Positions 12,001-26,494 of a DNA stretch of 64,000 nt are shown here, piece after piece (the first letter of the stretch is position 1; the number at the start of each line of letters is the position of its first letter). The position numbers were made by a program, and so were the translations under genes. Below the pieces are notes generated by a model. It did not search any database, was not told where the DNA came from, and saw only the letters and a program-made list of their open reading frames with translations. The stretch comes from Planctomycetales bacterium (lineage in GTDB: Bacteria > Planctomycetota > Planctomycetia > Isosphaerales > Isosphaeraceae), in the NCBI GenBank assembly GCA_027449865.1, contig DAIDKV010000033.1:1-64000 (forward strand), read 5' to 3'.

Positions 12001-15000
12001 TCGGAGACTCGGTCTTGCCGGTAAACGAGGCGTTCGCGGAGGTGTCGATCGTCAGGGAGTTGGTCGAGGAGACGGTCACGCCGCCGGCCGATTCGATCAC
12101 GGCCGAGGGACCCACCTCCGCCGTGACGTTGTCCATCGGCTCACGCTGGATGTAGATGGCGCCGATCAGTGAGATGTCCGGCATTCCGCCCGTCGAGTTG
12201 GGAGCGTTGGACAGGACCTGGGCCGGAGACGAACTCGTCGTTGTGCTGCTACCGTTGCTGGGCGTCGGAGTGGGCGTGGGATTCGGCGTCGTGGTCGGGG
12301 ACTTGGTGAAGACGTCCAGGATGATCTGGTTGACTTGCTGGGAGAGGCCTTCGGGCTTGAGCAACTTGTCGGCGTTGGACGGCTCGAAGCTGATCCCGCT
12401 ACTGACGTACGAGTTGTTGCCATCGGTGAGCGTGGCCGTGATGTTCACTCCAGGCGTGCCGACGGCGATCAGGGTGCTGGGCGAGGATGTGAAGGGTTTG
12501 GGCAGCTTCATCTCGGCGGTGTTGATGCTGCCGAACTGGGTCATCAGCGTGGTCCGGTTGTCAACCGGCGTGAAGGGCAGGGCGACATTGATGTTGGTGG
12601 TGAGGGTGCCGGAGGTCAGCGTGGTGATCGGCACGGGCGGGCTGGCCGTGGCGTTCTGGTAGCTGCTCGCGAGCTGGAAGACGCCCGGAGTGCTCGTGGT
12701 GATGACGTAATACACCTGGCCGGGGACCAGGCCGCCGATCGGCGAGTCGCTCGACGTCTGGGGCCCGAGGTAGACGAACGCCTGACCGTTGGTCAGCCCG
12801 GGGTCGAACGGCGTGCCCGGCTCGAACGGGTTGTTGATCGTCACCTGCGAGGAAGTGACGGTCACGTTCTCGGAAGTCGGCGTGCCGAACATCGCCGTGG
12901 TGGTCGTCCCCGAGGCGAGCGAGACGTCGACCAGGTTACCCGAGGTGTCCTTGAACGCCACGAGGCCGGGGTGGTTGACCCGGTCGGGGAGCGTCACGGT
13001 GTACGTCTGCCCGGGCGTCAGGCCGACGATGCCCGGACTGCCCGGAGCAGGCCCCTCGTAGAGGATTTGCTGGCCCACGTCGAACGTGAGACTGTTCCCG
13101 AAGTCGACCGTCGTCCCGGCCGAGGCGACCGGCGTGCCGGCGGGATTGACCGTCACCAGGAACGAGCCGGTCGCCGGCGCCGGGCCGATGAGGATCGTTT
13201 CGATCGCCGGCGCGACCCAGTCCTCGCCGCCGCCGGCCTGCGACTCGGCGGTCTGGGCCGCCGCGACGCCGGCTGCCGTGGCCCCCTGAGTATCGTTGGG
13301 ATGGCTCTGGAGATAGGCGTTGTAGGCCGGTTGGTAGGCGCTCTGGTACTGGGTGTTGAAGCTCGTCTGACCCGCCTGCGCCGCCGCCTCGGCCTGCGCG
13401 GCGGACGTGGATGTCAGCCGCATGAGCCGGGGATTGGCCGCGTCCTGGATCACGTAGTACGTCCCACCTTCGACCAGGCCCGAGACGACCTGGCCGAACG
13501 CCCCGTGGTAGGTCAGGGACGTCCCGCTCGCGAGGGGATTGCCGGGGACATCGGCGTAGTTGAACCCCATGTCGATCGTGTTCGTCGTGGCGTTGAACAG
13601 GAACGCGGGGTCGAACACGAGCGTTCCGCCGCTGAGTCCCCCCGTCGCGTTGGCGCCGATCGGTACGGCGAGGCCCGCCTGGGCGTCGCTGTAGGAAGCG
13701 GCGAGCTGGATCAACTGGGGGTTCGTCGGATCGGGGATCGCCCAGTACCGGACGCCGTCCTGGAGGCCGCTGATCCCCGATCCCCGGTAGATGAAGTTGT
13801 CGCCCAGACCGAAGCCCGCGTTGAAGTGGAACTGGATCGTGTTGGCCGGCAGCCCTTGCGGGTTGACGGTCACCGGCAGGCTCTGCTGGAAGCCCTGGAG
13901 CACCGGGTCGAGGTTCAGGGGGATGGCCGGGCTCCCGGCCTGGGACGCGAGTTGCAGACGATCCGGGTTGGACGGGTCCGGGAGCACGTAGTAGGTCGAC
14001 CCGTCGACGAGGCCGCCGATCGCCTGCCCCGGGACGGAGTGATAAGTCACCGCCTGGCCGGTGGTGAAGCCCGGGGCCGAGTCGAACTGGATCATCCCAT
14101 TGGTTTGATTGATGTCCGAGATCGGCACCGTGATCGTGCCGTCGGAGCTGGTGAGGGTTGGATACTGCTGGAACGTGATGGCGTTCCCGGCCATCGCGTC
14201 GGCGAGCGTCGCCGCGAGCTGGAACTCATCGGCCGGCAGGCTGGAGCCGGCGCCGGGGACGATCACGTAATAGGTCGCGCCACTGGTCAGGCCGCCGATC
14301 GGAGAATTGGACCCGCTTGAGTAAATGAGCGCCTGGCCGGTGGTGAGGCCCCCGAACGTCGACGGCGACGCCTTGATGGCGCTGTTGGCGTAATCCACCT
14401 GTCGATCCGGATCGAACGAGAGCGTCGGTTTGCTGCCGGTCCCGCCGGAGATCAGGGTGCCGTTGGCGTGGGCCTGGATGTTATTGTTCGTGACGTTGTA
14501 GCCCAGGGCGGCCCCGGCCAGCCCGGTCACGTAGGTGCTGGTCGACGGCGTGGTCGTGTTCGTCCCGGTCCCCGTCGCCGCGAGCGTGACCGAGCCGGCC
14601 GCCTCAACGGTCGCGCCCGCCTCGACCGTGGCCGTTGCCGTCTGATCGACCACGCCGATCGCCACCGCGAGGGCGATGCTGTACGCGTTGCTCGGGGCGC
14701 TGTTGAGGTTCTGGCCGGTCCGCGCCGTCGAGGATGTCGTGGTGGTGTCGGTCGACTGGATCGTCACGCCGCCCCCGGTCGACGCCACGATGGCCCCGTT
14801 GGCCACGTCGGTCACCGCGTCGGTCACCCCCTGCATGTACGAGAACGCCGCGCCGAACTGCGTGTTGTACGTCCAGATCGCCTGGCCCTCGGCGTCGGCC
14901 GTGCTCGCCGAGGACAGAGTCACGTCCGACGACCCGATGATTCGCACGTCGGCGCCGACCTGCACCGTCGAGGCCGCGTCCCGGTAGTTGATCGACAGCG

Positions 15001-16066
15001 GCAGCTTCAGCAGGTTGACCCCCGGCAGCACGCTGAGGGACTGCAGCGCGTCGTTGATCGTCCCGCCGACCCACTGACCCCACTGCGAGGGGGTGTCGCT
15101 GCTCCCGCCGGTCTGATTGCTAACGCCGTTGACCGCCGCCTGCACCAGCGAGTTGTCGCCCGAATTGGCCTCGATGTCGATCGTCCCCCCCTCGACCAGC
15201 GTCGGGGCGGCCGACGTGCTGTCTTGAAAGTTGACGGTCGACTGCCGGACAACGCCCGCGAGCGTCGGGAAGCTCAGGCCGTCGAGGACGTTGTCCTGGT
15301 TCGTGGCCGTGAGCTGGATCTCGCCGGCACTGTGCGAGCCGGTCGCCCAGGACAGGAGCCGCGAGCCGGCGTCGACCTGGATCTGGGGGTTGTTGAAATT
15401 GACATTGAGGATCGGATTGTTCGGGTCCGAGTTCGCCACATTCACCGTCAGTTTGCCTGAGTCCCCCTGCGAGGCCCCGGAGATTGGGTCGCCGCCGCCC
15501 ACGTTCCGGGTCGAGATCGTCACCCCGCCGCCGCCGGATGTCCCGAGGAAGGCGCCGGTGTAGGCGCTGGCCGTGAAGTTGCCCCCATTGGTGATCACGT
15601 CCGACTCGATCCGCAGGAACTCGAGCGACGAGCCGACCGGCGTGGCGTTGAACGTCAACGAGTGGCCGTCGGTCGCGAGCGGGCCCGTCAGCGCGACCCC
15701 GCCGGTGCTGGTCCCCACCGCGCTGGCGATCTGCGTGTCGATGGTCACGTTCTGCGTCAGGAGGTCCAGCGTGCCGCCGCCCGCCCCGAGCGCGGTGGAG
15801 TAATTGGCACCGTCGGTGCTCCACTCCAGGTCGCCGTTCAGCGCCATCTGGAGGTACAGGTTGTCGTTGAGATTCTCCGAGGTGAAGGTCACCGTCGAGC
15901 CCGACAGCGAGACAGACACCGACAGCAGCGAACGGTCTTCCAGCCCCTCGAAAATGGGCCGCCTGACCTTCTGCCGCTGCGAACGCCTGGAGCCCCGCGC
16001 CCTCCCGCCCGTCGCCCCCGATCCGCTCCCCATCGACCACCATCCCGGCTTCGATCCGCGCGACAT
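1..16066 (-). CDS. Giant LEPR-XLL-type repeat-rich surface/secreted protein (3' end outside window)
   Basis: Minus frame with codon first bases at coordinate = 1 mod 3, starting ATG at 16066-16064 ([50 protein letters not shown], a LEPR-XLL-like N-terminal motif). I read it in translation through most of the region as low-complexity A/G/T/S/V-rich beta-repeat sequence with no stop seen. No minus ORF of this phase appears in the ORF track over 1-16066, as expected if it has no stop in the window. Confidence 0.88.
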   Translation of the reverse strand, partial: MSRGSKPGWWSMGSGSGATGGRARGSRRSQRQKVRRPIFEGLEDRSLLSVSVSLSGSTVTFTSENLNDNLYLQMALNGDLEWSTDGANYSTALGAGGGTLDLLTQNVTIDTQIASAVGTSTGGVALTGPLATDGHSLTFNATPVGSSLEFLRIESDVITNGGNFTASAYTGAFLGTSGGGGVTISTRNVGGGDPISGASQGDSGKLTVNVANSDPNNPILNVNFNNPQIQVDAGSRLLSWATGSHSAGEIQLTATNQDNVLDGLSFPTLAGVVRQSTVNFQDSTSAAPTLVEGGTIDIEANSGDNSLVQAAVNGVSNQTGGSSDTPSQWGQWVGGTINDALQSLSVLPGVNLLKLPLSINYRDAASTVQVGADVRIIGSSDVTLSSASTADAEGQAIWTYNTQFGAAFSYMQGVTDAVTDVANGAIVASTGGGVTIQSTDTTTTSSTARTGQNLNSAPSNAYSIALAVAIGVVDQTATATVEAGATVEAAGSVTLAATGTGTNTTTPSTSTYVTGLAGAALGYNVTNNNIQAHANGTLISGGTGSKPTLSFDPDRQVDYANSAIKASPSTFGGLTTGQALIYSSGSNSPIGGLTSGATYYVIVPGAGSSLPADEFQLAATLADAMAGNAITFQQYPTLTSSDGTITVPISDINQTNGMIQFDSAPGFTTGQAVTYHSVPGQAIGGLVDGSTYYVLPDPSNPDRLQLASQAGSPAIPLNLDPVLQGFQQSLPVTVNPQGLPANTIQFHFNAGFGLGDNFIYRGSGISGLQDGVRYWAIPDPTNPQLIQLAASYSDAQAGLAVPIGANATGGLSGGTLVFDPAFLFNATTNTIDMGFNYADVPGNPLASGTSLTYHGAFGQVVSGLVEGGTYYVIQDAANPRLMRLTSTSAAQAEAAAQAGQTSFNTQYQSAYQPAYNAYLQSHPNDTQGATAAGVAAAQTAESQAGGGEDWVAPAIETILIGPAPATGSFLVTVNPAGTPVASAGTTVDFGNSLTFDVGQQILYEGPAPGSPGIVGLTPGQTYTVTLPDRVNHPGLVAFKDTSGNLVDVSLASGTTTTAMFGTPTSENVTVTSSQVTINNPFEPGTPFDPGLTNGQAFVYLGPQTSSDSPIGGLVPGQVYYVITTSTPGVFQLASSYQNATASPPVPITTLTSGTLTTNINVALPFTPVDNRTTLMTQFGSINTAEMKLPKPFTSSPSTLIAVGTPGVNITATLTDGNNSYVSSGISFEPSNADKLLKPEGLSQQVNQIILDVFTKSPTTTPNPTPTPTPSNGSSTTTSSSPAQVLSNAPNSTGGMPDISLIGAIYIQREPMDNVTAEVGPSAVIESAGGVTVSSTNSLTIDTSANASFTGKTESPTPSPTPSPTPSPTPSPTPSPTPSPTPSPTPSPTPSPTPSPTPSPTPSPTPSPTPSPTPSPTPSPTPSPTPSPTPTPPDGTSGFAGALAFGLGFFSPVSIAKVDDNAQVDSAGSLSVTAATQIPFEVPTSASGFEGDIVYDSANPAYNPLNALTGLITDGMFGLGSDIFNNSASASVDQGNESRTALSGNLQIFSISINTDATIGAAAVNQKATGSLPLGELGLPALADVSIPFGSGSQSVAVGASTQYENLAEAGNFFLNLAPSSFIDTWQQQGDKGGVKNALKGILKPTGDANATNAIGISGFIDVLNNQTLATIDSGAKIGVGPSGTLSVTATQQIIAVALVQSGDSGGNVGIAGEVAWFNLTSLTRAQIQDGVTVDGGDGQPGPGGVVNVIADDNTILIGGTGGVVKSNATGVGFAVAVNNVGRNTYALIGNAPGDSTTNPTHDQFDVAGVHVNATEEGLVTTITYSAASVSPSEGQVQSNDNPVGAKSKLKFSDLGITNPDTGQSGFGLSGAVSANVMQSDTEAYVNDPGTFTTSSTPAMLSLDPTQQAADTVIAFSAPHGLTTGTPVVYRATTPVGNLTSGTPYYVIVVDPHDIELAQSAADAAIGKAILLIPSSGSGTQTLTPTGGTALTFQPSSIVSTVVNFGAAHGLQTGEPVEYKANLAGGIGGLTSGTTYYVISVDGNHIELADSFANASSGIALPLDWTKASGLQSILPLPFSINAATQTIIVSGAGGFAVSQQQQNASGSGNKAIAGALSFNVVVDTTKAYLSNATVTTGALDVTADHGGYIGSLTAGAAGASAPLTLGATGSNTAVAGSISLNIDLPDTEAYIQGANVALGGDSTVSALDTAEIVSIAGSLAYGGDTGVGASLALNLIGVDTQLSSVDKVGTYRPALTSATIEGSTVTMSGGDLAVTASQSGPSPKVPQILAITGSAAITTADDGISVSGMIAVNDIQDQTAASIQGSTVATPSGGPIGGGLTVSAKESAWILSIGGAFGIGGSGGVGAGIGVNEIAAVTAAFIEGSMVNFAGPVLVTADDTDEITGATIGVGATFGDGGLAGAGSITINQIADVTTAAIGETTGPATMVTSGSSSVTVEATDHSLIGVGAGGIAGASEGAAVGAAIAYNLIQNTVQASLLDATVTAATDVTVQATSSPELISATVGAAGTGEGFAAGGSISVNSISNDVAAQVEDSTVTATTGSVSVIAVESAIMVVVAGALAISLEGAAVGGAIAYNYIGGAFQPSNPDLTAPTPGSTATETTAPHGVRASISGSKVKAGKSVTVEADFGPPPELPGSDPQLNLGYYQLAIPINVSSMLVSVAISGAGAQGVAVAGSINLNFLREDVSASITGGSTVTGGTGVYVNASDSATIVAVAGGLAVGVGLEDAAGVAVGISAAINDIANQITAEVDGSTVTATTGQIQVAATEGATIDAWSIGGAIGGGGGAAGIGVGAAGAGSGNTIADQVEAYAKNGAMLQADTGNVSILATDTPTITANGGGVAIGVGIGGSAGVGASLGVGIAVNQITDTVLAYVDGSQVSAANGSVAVTAAETANIGGLTIGGAVAVGVGAGAGVGAAIAGATSYNLVEDQVEAYLASGASVTAGAGGVAVTANDGTTLRTSAGGGALSIAGSSAVSVAGAVGFSTVFDQVKNTVHADATAATIQSAGAMGVEAIEAATMVALSAGGALSAAVTAAPGASVSLALAVGTATNVVGNDVEAFVSGSTITTTSGGSLTVSASDTPNVSAEDVGASLSFAAGAAASVSVSIAATTGSNDVADTVLADVVGSTINAAGGVTVSATANPTATAQAYAASLAIAASPASFALSGSGASANNTVDDQVFADVGVVPTVSAPSLTTPPAGFPDPTITPPTGVPTLPSGTTATASTVTAGGTLSVTATEIGSINASVGAGSVSFALVGASVGVSLSTNQITSTVGAEIGDATATASGISVDATATEQITPTTTVATAMTIALVGGAGVGGDASATVTPTVSATIGAGANLTATSGDIEVSATSNGTAASNNIGASGGLLAAVGETKAEATVGGQVNTSVAAGSTLTASGNIQVKATATSSANATTGANSGGAAAVDGATGTAMVDPNVAVAIGDASNAAAPKTTLTAGGGISIASMETTTQDAAMASNDLGGVISNGTPTANTTLNTTNTATIGHNVSATASTGDFILKADSEDTGVVATADATGGGVEANAKNSATTNLTDPAVVLVDPGSILAAPWGTLTVESTTGTDANSTSTAFDGAIYADGNATSTTTVLSNASTTVQSATLSGGTVTVEALGGTRSAQANAKTTTKAFVAGTFATTNLTATYGSALDITGTSSLTGTTQVNLTTDLGAVTGISEPTTVADSLGKATASATDTLTDSSTIQTDATTTITAGNLAVSATAATPSTQTASPPATIATTDTVAFNSAATILGTGPVFHMGPNGNIIEQSPGVTYQFVGDQLQINDINAATPGAVVFTTSGGQVSGKPAFHFGSTVAAAQIWVEALYDVVIHNIEVTNPQFGTTPPSLSLVQVVNSSSASFQETVDAAAQAGSRVEILDTSGLPLKLAGSIDNPNGLTTITSTGSILATGTAESITTGQLTLSSTTGSIGASNQLLQATLDQSSLQSAQFAATAPNGDVDLSLAAADQTAAPLAVTGTALTGKVVKLQIGGGTTSADGTAIASTYNLSGVSASQQSQILATGPTPVNIDVTSAGDLGVGRIVSTAGDVSLDATAGSILDAYGGNVTNVQANRVKLSATGSVGLASDPLRIDAAQGSIGSVVATGPGGLWLDQVMGDLALASANAGSGTADLQAAGAILDVGASGAVVLTAGNATLSAVAGIGVSGSNPVPLRTAVSQLTAGAGNGALIISNTLTSSPLTIVGDGLSATGNLSLTQDGVLSVASAVTATGAVSLKSVGDLGIAAGISVKSTGGPVDLVTGGNFTLPTGAAVDASQAVEIQGTSGGTTITIAGSLEAGSAQVTAGGGGSVVNFDSLPVGFVTTVNGGSGNGNRLNITGTLGNDTFNISGTQVSTSVGTGSVTINDSGFQDLAINADTANQGGNDTFIVTGAVAATTLLGGPGNDSLRIVAGVDGQGNPVLQAPVTFLAGPGQDSIEVDGVAGGSGTMVLTDTSVKGQGAVVGAGLQLLYADAGGTLGLTVNTGASNDTVDVLGTTVATTIETGAGSSTINLGGFGFDAHGARVTSATAAVPAGEAGDVAAATNALVGAIANANLAGATISLSSPPGTLARFAGPVSVMGGSGTSTLVVDDSQNGDFLSPLLTSSNLTGLGSTAGSSAVAFSGITEMVAYLGSAGSQTQVDGTVLGGRLTTLNTGANSTVLVKAAESPLAIVGGGPSDIVTFDASTVTANIPAANLGQYVGGGASDPLNALNGDAQLTGFGPSIGEVFLGGIAEANLDLGQGINSLTINEDVPGLLVNTDQPVTSLASTAYNGDSTITIDQIANIPGAEDLIHGGTGHDVVQVNIGSSPLAATYAFLAQLGFSDVARLIVDNANSPTGVAWTADGVELSAAVGSAKANVLPINGVGSVQVVGGTGSNSLSLLSLAGSTQATINGPSVTLVAGADVLQASTSNSYSNLSQLGQILNFSGLTGSPTSYTQQLASGSFTVSGSLPSVSVQGTIFNTGTQATLLIPDSSIPGLALYVGESVTAAGLPAGTIIASLLDANGYILATLNSSTPSTFSATITLGAPEVLLSPSTSIADAAAIPAANAMGVLRATDGGLFSLYGVSLSTGGGPATTVTFTGTTADGQQVTSSFRVPQSDGFQNDTLPSSFAALTQVTWTPGSTLVTNIVASETVYGATASPTPGVIPAVSGPTGEQVRVVANPAGGAITVNGVTSTDSGNFNGTPWYATVDAANSVVVFHFQGDLYLPPSSQTTMTGPYGVEFLVGDNVLVGAGADINGSAVQNTPGPGGGQGGSGGAGGSGGAGGTGGAGGAGGSGGTLGFLKGNTGGTGGTGKPGNSGQNGSGAQFGGPGSAGINSSVIAD

Positions 16067-16553
16067 CTTGGTGAACTCCACATCGTCCTTTGGTGTGTCA
16101 TCGTGGGGAATGCGCGTGGCGATATCCTCGCCGGCCAATCGGGCGGGAGGACGCGGGCGCGGTGTCACTCCGTCCGGGCGAGGTCACGCCACGCCGGACA
16201 GGTCAATTCAGGATTAAATGGATATCTAGATTCCGAAGATGCAACCTGACGTCGAGCCCGGGTCGGTTCGGCCCGGCTGTCGCGCCGCGCACCGCGGACG
16301 GGCTCTCTGGACAGCGGCGATTCTCAGAACTATCATAAATGATGACGCGTGAAGTTGGCTGTTGCCGCGGCGGCCACCGGGCTGGTGGTGCAGCCGCCTC
16401 GCATCCGACGCGGCGCGGGCCGCCCCTTGGCGAGGGAGGAAATCGGCCCCGCTACCGGATCATCCGAAATCCGCGCCGCGGGATGGTCAGAATTTTTCCC
16501 TTTTCTAGCGCGCTTGGGGCGGCGCGATGGCCGGCCGGGGCGTCGTTGGGGCC

Positions 16554-17103
16554 ATGGTGCGGATGGACGAGGACAGGACGGCGAGGCAACCAGCGGCGGA
16601 GTTGCTCCCGGCGATCTACTCCGAGCTGCGGCAGTTGGCCGACGCGATGGTCGGGCGCCTGCCTCCGGGGCAGACCCTCCAGCCCACGGCGCTGGTGCAC
16701 GAGGCCTATCTTCGCCTCGTCGGCGACCGTGACCCCGGCTGGGAGGGCCGCCGTCATTTCTTTGGCGCCGCCGCGCGGGCGATGCGCGACATTCTGGTCG
16801 ACCAGGCCCGGCGCAAGGGGTCTCGCAAGCACGGCGGCGGCAACCACCGGGTCGAGTTGAGCGATGGCCTGGCCCTTATCGTTCCCCCGGCCAACGACCT
16901 CCTTGCCGTGGATGAGGCGATCCAGGCGCTCCAGCTCGAACGGCCGGACCTCGCCGAGATCGTGCTGCTCCGCTACTTCGCCGGGCTCAGCATTGAGGAG
17001 ACGGCCGCCGTCCTGAACGTCTCGGTCAGCACCCTGGTTCGCGAGTGGCGCTTCGCGAGGGCCTGGCTCGCCTCTCGCCTGGACGATGCGCCGGAGCGAT
17101 CCC

Positions 17104-17111
<8 letters not shown>
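16554..17111 (+). CDS. ECF-type RNA polymerase sigma factor (TIGR02999-like)
   Basis: LLPAIYSELRQLADAMVGRLPPGQTLQPTALVHEAYLRLVGD...RHFFGAAARAMRDILVDQARRK...AEIVLLRYFAGLSIEETAAVLNVSVSTLVREWRFARAWL; start within ORF 16527..17111 chosen at ATG 16554 (MVRMDEDR). Confidence 0.85.
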
Positions 17112-20559
<3,448 letters not shown>

Positions 20560-20760
20560 GTCCCACGCCCACGACCGATCCGTGATCCCTCGCTCCGCCT
20601 CCCGCCCAGCGACTTCCCTCGCCAGGGCGAGCGGCGCCCGTCGTCGCGCTCGGAGGATTCCCAACACGTGCAACAAGGCCAACAGCGGCCGGCTCTGACG
20701 GGGTCGGGAGCGCCAGGACGCCTACGGCCGACCGAGCTTCCTGGACCTGATCTCCCATCT

Positions 20761-21351
20761 TCACCTCGCCGCCGACGCCGAGGTTCCTCGTCCTGCCTGG
20801 CCGGCACGAGGGGGGATCCGCGGCAGACCTTCGTCAAGCGGGCCGATGACGAGGGCCGCTCGCGTTGGCGAAACCTGGAACAGCCCCGAGGCCGACGAGA
20901 CCAGGCCGACCGTCCCCATCGAAATTCGACCGTCGCCCCAGTCGATCGTCGCCGTGAACTGGCTGGCCAGCGCCGAAGCGTTGGAGTCGACAAACGAACC
21001 GACCACCGACGACGCGACACTGGACCCGGCGACGAAATCGATCGAGCTGGGAACCGCTGTGAGAGTCAGCAGCCCTCTTCGTTCCATCTCCTCGAGCGGC
21101 ACTCCGCGCCCGAGAAATCGGCGGGCCCGGGGTCGCGGCGCCGTCCAACGGTACGGGTAGGGCCGCCCCGACTGACATGGAATTCGTTTGCGAACTTCCG
21201 AGGTTCGAGATGGAAGATTCAAATTGGCAAAATCAAGATGCAGGGCGGAATCGAATGCTTCGCTCCCGTGCATTTCTGCCGTTTTCCAGCTTCCATGCTT
21301 CAGGGCATTCCTTCGCCGCTTCTCCGTAATGAAACTTGGTCCCGATGCCAA
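20761..21351 (-). pseudogene. Truncated remnant of a LEPR-XLL/PKD-type extracellular protein
   Basis: ORF contains RARRFLGRGVPLEEMERRGLLTLTAVPSSIDFVAGSS...ASQFTATIDWGDGRISMGTV (LEPR-XLL-like motif then PKD-like TIDWGDG), then degenerates into non-homologous low-complexity sequence. Confidence 0.5.
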
Positions 21352-21742
21352 ACGCGCCGTTTTTGATCATGCTCACTCCGTTTCCGGCCATTCCCTCTTA
21401 CCGCTCCGATAGGAAGTTATCACGCGATTTCGAGGAGTCGCGGAAGCGGGAAAATTCTCGATACTTTGCCGATCCCTCCACACCCTTCTCCACTTTCTCC
21501 GGATGGCTCCATCGGCCACGTTCGGTCGGGGAACATCACGCGACTCCTTCAACCGGGCGGATTTCACCGATTTTAATGATCCTGACGACATGGGCCGGCC
21601 GATCATGGATCGTGATGGCGCATATCTCGGATTCTCCCAGATCCCGCGAACGACAGGACCGCCGGACCTTTCCGCGATCGAGCGCGCGCCCGATCCCCTG
21701 TCCCATCCAGAGAGCGTGAGGCACGTTCGAGGAGGAACGTCG

Positions 21743-24700
21743 ATGGACCGTCCCAAGCTCGCACGGACCCTCTGGTCGGGGCTATCGATCGTCTGGCTCG
21801 CGCTGATGCTCCCAGGCCCGGCCCGCGGCCAGGGGACCGTCGCGGCGCTCGGAGAGCAAATGGTCGAACAGTTCCGCGAGTGGACCGGATGGGAGGACGA
21901 CGGCACCTCGCCGATGAGTGTCCATCAGATCGCCTGCCTCATCGATTGTCTCGACAAGAAGCTGTACAAATACGGCAAAATCGCCGTCAAGTCGCCCGAC
22001 GTTTTCGGCCAGAACCGCATGACCGGCTACCGCTCGGATTACGAGGACCAGATGAAGACGCAGCTCGATAAGTTCGACCTGGTCCTCAGCTCGTACCGCC
22101 GACAGTCCGACTCGGCGGCGCTGACCAGCGCCACCTCCATCGCCGCGGCGCTTCAGACGCCACGGGTCTCCAACAGCCGGAAGGTCTCGACGTCCACGAC
22201 GACGACCAACGTCACTCCCCCCGCGCTGGCGATCCCGCTCTCCGACCTTTTCACCAATGCGTCGAAGCTCGTCGGTCAGGCGAGCGGAGACCTGACCGCG
22301 ACTCCCTCGGGCCTCGTTCTGGCCAACAGCGGCGCCACGACCGGCATCGGCCTCGAGCCAAACCAGGCGCTCGACGAGCGATCGAGCTATCTCTATCACC
22401 TGAACGAGCTGCGCCGCATCAACGCCGGCGCCGACTCGGCCGACGTCTCCGGCTATGGGCTCTACCTGTTCCGGATGCCGATCGCTCTCCTACCCAGCGG
22501 CGACACCGTGATGGGCAAGGGAGCCTCGGTGACGCTCAAGGCCCGCCACAACATCACACCCGACCTGCTCCCCAATACCTTCCGTAGCGTCCTGCTGTTC
22601 GACACCGCCTGCGCCCTGGCCGAGGCCCTGAATCGTGGCCTTTTTCGCACCGATCTACTCGACGACCCGCCCGATTCCAACTCGGGCACGGCGAAAGGCA
22701 AAGTGGGCCAGCCCGGCTCCGGCCAGGGCGGAACCCTCTCCATGAAATCGGCGGCTGTCCAGACAACCCAGGCCGGTTCCGGTACACGTGGAACCTCCGG
22801 AAGCGCCCCCTCCACCGAGCTGATCCAGCTCTTCGGCGGTGCGAATCTGAAAATCCTCCTCGACGCCATGAAGGATAATCAGATCACCTGGTATCGCCAC
22901 GACCCCAGCACGATCTCGTGGCTGCTCACCGAACTGAACGCCGCCCACGGCTACATGCGCGACCAGGCCCATCGCGATCACCCGTTGTTCCAGCCGATCA
23001 TTTTCGAGCAGGTCGGGCAAATGGTCCTGCAGCGGCGATACGAGAGCCTCCGGGTGTATCGCGATGATTGGATTACTCGGCTCCGGATCAGCCGCGGCGT
23101 CTACAGGGCTGGCACGGATAAGAATGGCGTAGCCCTCGATCGCCGCGAGCCCATCGATGTCCTCTCGTTCGCCCTGATCGTCCAATCGATTTTCCTCGAC
23201 CGGCAGATCAAGACCGACATGGAATACCTGGCTCAGCGCAAGGGTTGCGCCTGCGGAGATCCCTGGGCGCTGACCTTCTACGACCTCTACCCGATCACTC
23301 CCGAGGATATCGGCCGCTACGAGCAGGCGAAGGCCGCCTTCGCCGCCTACGTCGAGTGCAAGTGGCCGATCCACGTCTTCGCGGTCGATCCGACGGTCGA
23401 CCAGCAGAACCAGCTCGACCTTTACAGCCAGCGAACACAGTTGCAGCTCGCCCTGGCCATTGCCCTCTCCTCGGGCCAGGTTAACTTTCAGAACGCCGAC
23501 AGCTACGCCCGGCGCACGGAACTCGACCTGGAGACCGTCGCCCTGAACCGGACCGTCGTCGGCTTCGGCGCCGGCGACGCCACCTTCGGCTGGCAGTTCT
23601 TTCCGAGGATCCAGACACCCCCCCAGCAAAGCAATCCGCGGCGAATACTCGGCATCCTGGTCAATAACGGACCCGGTCCCGACTACGACCTCTCGCACCG
23701 CAAGATCGAGCCCGGATCGCGCGAGTGCTACGCCCTGGTGGTCATGCCCAGCTTTGTCCCCTCGATCCGGTTCACATCGGTCGCCAACTGGTTCGACCTG
23801 AAGACCAGATGTGCCGAGCAGGTTCTCGAGACCACCGACATGGTCCGCCTGAGCAAGAAGCTGCAAACAGCGCGCAACGGCCTGGCGATGGCCTGCGACC
23901 CGGGCCGATATCGCCCCGAAGAGCTGGAAATGCTTTCCGACCGCCTGGCGCAGCTCGAAGACATGCTTCCGCTCCAGTCGCACAAGGTGGACATCCCGTT
24001 CGAGGCGAGCCTGACCGGCTCGGAAATCTTCAGCTCGACGCCCTCGGGCCTGGCCCCTCGCCTGCTGGCCTGGTACGGCGAACCTCCGACCGAGGGGAAG
24101 GCGTCGTCGATCTTCCTGCTGGGGACCGGGTTCACCGTCTACGAAACGCACGCCATCGCCGGCGGCCTGTTGGTCCCCGAGGGAACCAATGGCAAGCTCG
24201 ACATTATCAGTCGAAACGTGATACGGATCGAGATCTCGGCCGACGCCCAGGTCAAGGTCGATCCTTACCGCGATGACAACGGTAAGAATCGACAGTTTAT
24301 CGACGTTCACGTGGCGACCCCCAATGGGATCTCCAACCACCTGCTCGTCGAGGTCGAGCCGAAGGTGATCGCACCTCCTCCGCCCCCTCCGCTGGTGGGC
24401 GCGGCCCCCGCCGATCGGACGCTGGAGCTCGACTATGTCCTCTTGAAACCGGCCGACGTCGCCGGTGCCGGGAGGCCGCCCGACTTCGTCCCGATCCTCA
24501 TCGACAGCCCTTCGGCGAAGGCTTCCGTGGATCTCCAATGGCCGGGCCCGGGGATCGCGCCCGCCGCCGTGACACCGGTGTTCACCTTCCCGAGACCGGG
24601 CGCCCCGGCCCTGATCCTCTCCGGGCCGAGCCTGAACCTCACGCCGAGAACGAACACCTACACCTTGCAGGGCAACGACCTGACCCTCTTCCTCAACGAC

Positions 24701-25558
24701 GTCCTGAAGGAGCTGAACAGGCAGAGCCCGTTGGCCCCGGGTATTCAGCCGCCGAACCTTCATTCCACGCGGATCATGCTGACGCCCTCCGATCGCACGC
24801 TGGCCCCCGCGGATGCTCAGCCGGGCTCGGGCGCCGTCATCGTGACTTTCAAGTATGTGCCGAGCCTCGCACACGTCACGCCCGGAGCGCTGAAGGTTCG
24901 GCTGACCAATCCGCTCGTCCCCGACCCGACGAACCCGGCAGACCTCGCCCTGGATTTCCTGGGCACCTTGCCTCAGATACATACCGACGTCAGAATCGAG
25001 TTCAACGCGGCGATCAATGGCCGCGCGACGACGATCGGACCGATCCAGTTCCTGGACGTCCCGGTCCGCCAGAAAACCGGCCTGCGGGTGATCCCTGAGG
25101 CCACGTTACTGGCGATGCTGAACCCGTTCGTCGCCCCGCGGAACGGCCTGAATCCGCTCCAGCCCCCGACGGTGCTGATGGCCGGCACGATCACCATCAC
25201 CCCGCGGTACGACGGGATCACGATGGAGCCGATCATTCTCGACAACGCCTTCGAGGTGGATCTGATCGCCGACCGGCCGCCTTCACTCCCTCGGTCAGCG
25301 ACACCAGGGACGGCTGGAATCTCGATGGCGAGGGCGTTGATCCCGCCGCCCGTTCGGCCCGACCCAAGCGTGCGGAGGACGATGCGGAACCCGGCCGAGC
25401 GGCCGACGATCACCTCGGAGGATCTCCCCGAGTTACCGCGATCGGTCCGGTCGCGAACGACGGCGCCGACCCCGGCCCGGGTCGGGAAGGGGGCGGTGAC
25501 CGCGAAGGGTTCTCGGCCCCGGCTATTCTCCTGGGGCTCGCGAGAGAAGTCCCGTTGA
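21743..25558 (+). CDS. Large secreted hypothetical protein
   Basis: ATG 21743 preceded by GGAGG at about 21731; signal peptide MDRPKLARTLWSGLSIVWLALMLPGPARGQ; long ORF with balanced composition. The ORF track extends it upstream to 21503. Confidence 0.85.
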   Translation: MDRPKLARTLWSGLSIVWLALMLPGPARGQGTVAALGEQMVEQFREWTGWEDDGTSPMSVHQIACLIDCLDKKLYKYGKIAVKSPDVFGQNRMTGYRSDYEDQMKTQLDKFDLVLSSYRRQSDSAALTSATSIAAALQTPRVSNSRKVSTSTTTTNVTPPALAIPLSDLFTNASKLVGQASGDLTATPSGLVLANSGATTGIGLEPNQALDERSSYLYHLNELRRINAGADSADVSGYGLYLFRMPIALLPSGDTVMGKGASVTLKARHNITPDLLPNTFRSVLLFDTACALAEALNRGLFRTDLLDDPPDSNSGTAKGKVGQPGSGQGGTLSMKSAAVQTTQAGSGTRGTSGSAPSTELIQLFGGANLKILLDAMKDNQITWYRHDPSTISWLLTELNAAHGYMRDQAHRDHPLFQPIIFEQVGQMVLQRRYESLRVYRDDWITRLRISRGVYRAGTDKNGVALDRREPIDVLSFALIVQSIFLDRQIKTDMEYLAQRKGCACGDPWALTFYDLYPITPEDIGRYEQAKAAFAAYVECKWPIHVFAVDPTVDQQNQLDLYSQRTQLQLALAIALSSGQVNFQNADSYARRTELDLETVALNRTVVGFGAGDATFGWQFFPRIQTPPQQSNPRRILGILVNNGPGPDYDLSHRKIEPGSRECYALVVMPSFVPSIRFTSVANWFDLKTRCAEQVLETTDMVRLSKKLQTARNGLAMACDPGRYRPEELEMLSDRLAQLEDMLPLQSHKVDIPFEASLTGSEIFSSTPSGLAPRLLAWYGEPPTEGKASSIFLLGTGFTVYETHAIAGGLLVPEGTNGKLDIISRNVIRIEISADAQVKVDPYRDDNGKNRQFIDVHVATPNGISNHLLVEVEPKVIAPPPPPPLVGAAPADRTLELDYVLLKPADVAGAGRPPDFVPILIDSPSAKASVDLQWPGPGIAPAAVTPVFTFPRPGAPALILSGPSLNLTPRTNTYTLQGNDLTLFLNDVLKELNRQSPLAPGIQPPNLHSTRIMLTPSDRTLAPADAQPGSGAVIVTFKYVPSLAHVTPGALKVRLTNPLVPDPTNPADLALDFLGTLPQIHTDVRIEFNAAINGRATTIGPIQFLDVPVRQKTGLRVIPEATLLAMLNPFVAPRNGLNPLQPPTVLMAGTITITPRYDGITMEPIILDNAFEVDLIADRPPSLPRSATPGTAGISMARALIPPPVRPDPSVRRTMRNPAERPTITSEDLPELPRSVRSRTTAPTPARVGKGAVTAKGSRPRLFSWGSREKSR

Positions 25559-25991
25559 ATCGAGGCCGGGATGCCAGGGCTGGCCAGGCTCTCAGCGCGG
25601 CTTCCCGCCCGATTCCTCGGGGGGCCCGATCACGTCCGGCGGGGCTCCGATCCGCATCTCGCCGTAGGGCTTGACGACGGCCCCCTGCTTCTTGAGCGCG
25701 GAGACCATTCCCTCGACATCGGCAATGGCCTTGCCGAGATCGTGTCCGCCCTCGGGCACGGGTCGGATCGAGGCCACGAAGGCTCCGCCTCCGTCTCCAA
25801 CCAGACCGCGGCCAGCCCCGCGCCGCACGAGACCACACTCGTGACGACAGGCCCATGCCTCGCGGACGAGACGGGGCGGACCGCGTCTCGACTCCGTAAG
25901 GCGATCCCGCGCCGACCCAACCCATCCGACCGCCCTGGAAAAAAGGACGGTCCAGCCTGGCCTGGGTGGCTGGCTCCCTCCGCGCAAGGAA

Positions 25992-26017
25992 AGAGGGAGT
26001 CGATAGCGACTCCCTCT
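25992..26017 (-). terminator. Intrinsic terminator hairpin downstream of the RRM gene
   Basis: Perfect 11-bp inverted repeat AGAGGGAGTCG-ATAG-CGACTCCCTCT, followed on the minus strand by pyrimidine/T-rich TTCCTT; lies about 40 bp past the stop at 26057. Confidence 0.65.
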
Positions 26018-26056
26018 GCGGTTGTTTCGCGGGTCGAACCCGGTTCGCGGGGTCGA

Positions 26057-26494
26057 TCAATACCGGCCGCCGCCGCCACCGCCGCCGTAGCCGCCGCCAC
26101 CGCCGCCGTAGCCGCCACGGTCGCGACCACCGCCGCCACCGCCGCCACTACGACCCCGGCCGCCGCCGCCACCGCCACCGTAGCCGCCGCCACCACCACC
26201 GCCGCCGTAGCCGCCGCCACCCCCGCCACCGCGGGCCTCGCGGGCCTTGGCCTCGTTGACCGTCAGCCGACGGCCACCGTATTCGTGATCATGAAGGGCG
26301 TCGATGGCGGCCTGGGCTTCGTTGTCGTTGCCCATCTCGACAAACCCGAATCCACGGCTACGCCCGGTGTCGCGATCCTCCACGACCTGGGCGCTGACGA
26401 CCTCGCCGTAGCAGGCGAACAGCTCTTCGAGGTCGGAACCGGTGGCCTGGAACGGCAAGTTTCCGACATACAGCTTCTTCAAGGCGCTTCTCAC
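26057..26494 (-). CDS. Glycine-rich RRM-domain RNA-binding protein
   Basis: KKLYVGNLPFQATGSDLEELFACYGEVVSAQVVEDRDTGRSRGFGFVEMGNDNEAQAAIDALHDHEYGGRRLTVNEA (RNP1 and RNP2) plus a Gly/Tyr/Arg-rich tail. Confidence 0.95.
   Translation of the reverse strand: MRSALKKLYVGNLPFQATGSDLEELFACYGEVVSAQVVEDRDTGRSRGFGFVEMGNDNEAQAAIDALHDHEYGGRRLTVNEAKAREARGGGGGGGYGGGGGGGGYGGGGGGGRGRSGGGGGGGRDRGGYGGGGGGYGGGGGGGRY

Noticed and set aside
11617-12172. GVGDGVGD / WGRRRRR / [16 protein letters not shown] repeat proteins on plus
   Set aside because: Off-frame translations of the DNA repeat that encodes the PSPT linker on the minus strand.
93-16249. All large plus-strand ORFs (e.g. 1701..2570, 2610..4145, 5226..6554, 7016..9238, 10637..12172, 12335..14320)
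   Set aside because: Antisense shadows of the giant minus-strand gene; Pro/Ala/Val- or Arg/Gly/Asp-rich without family motifs.
21289-21351. RRRNALKHG peptide as a second copy of the KSTGPRT...NALKHGL family
   Set aside because: Only a few residues match, without the preceding conserved motif; probably coincidence.
22655-24982. Minus ORF of 775 aa
   Set aside because: Antisense to the well-supported secreted protein 21743..25558.
25571-26045. Gene on minus at 25592..25987 (tail ADVEGMVSALKKQGAVVKPYGEMRIGAPPDVI)
   Set aside because: The tail looks protein-like but no convincing start, family or consistent upstream frame; could not be supported.
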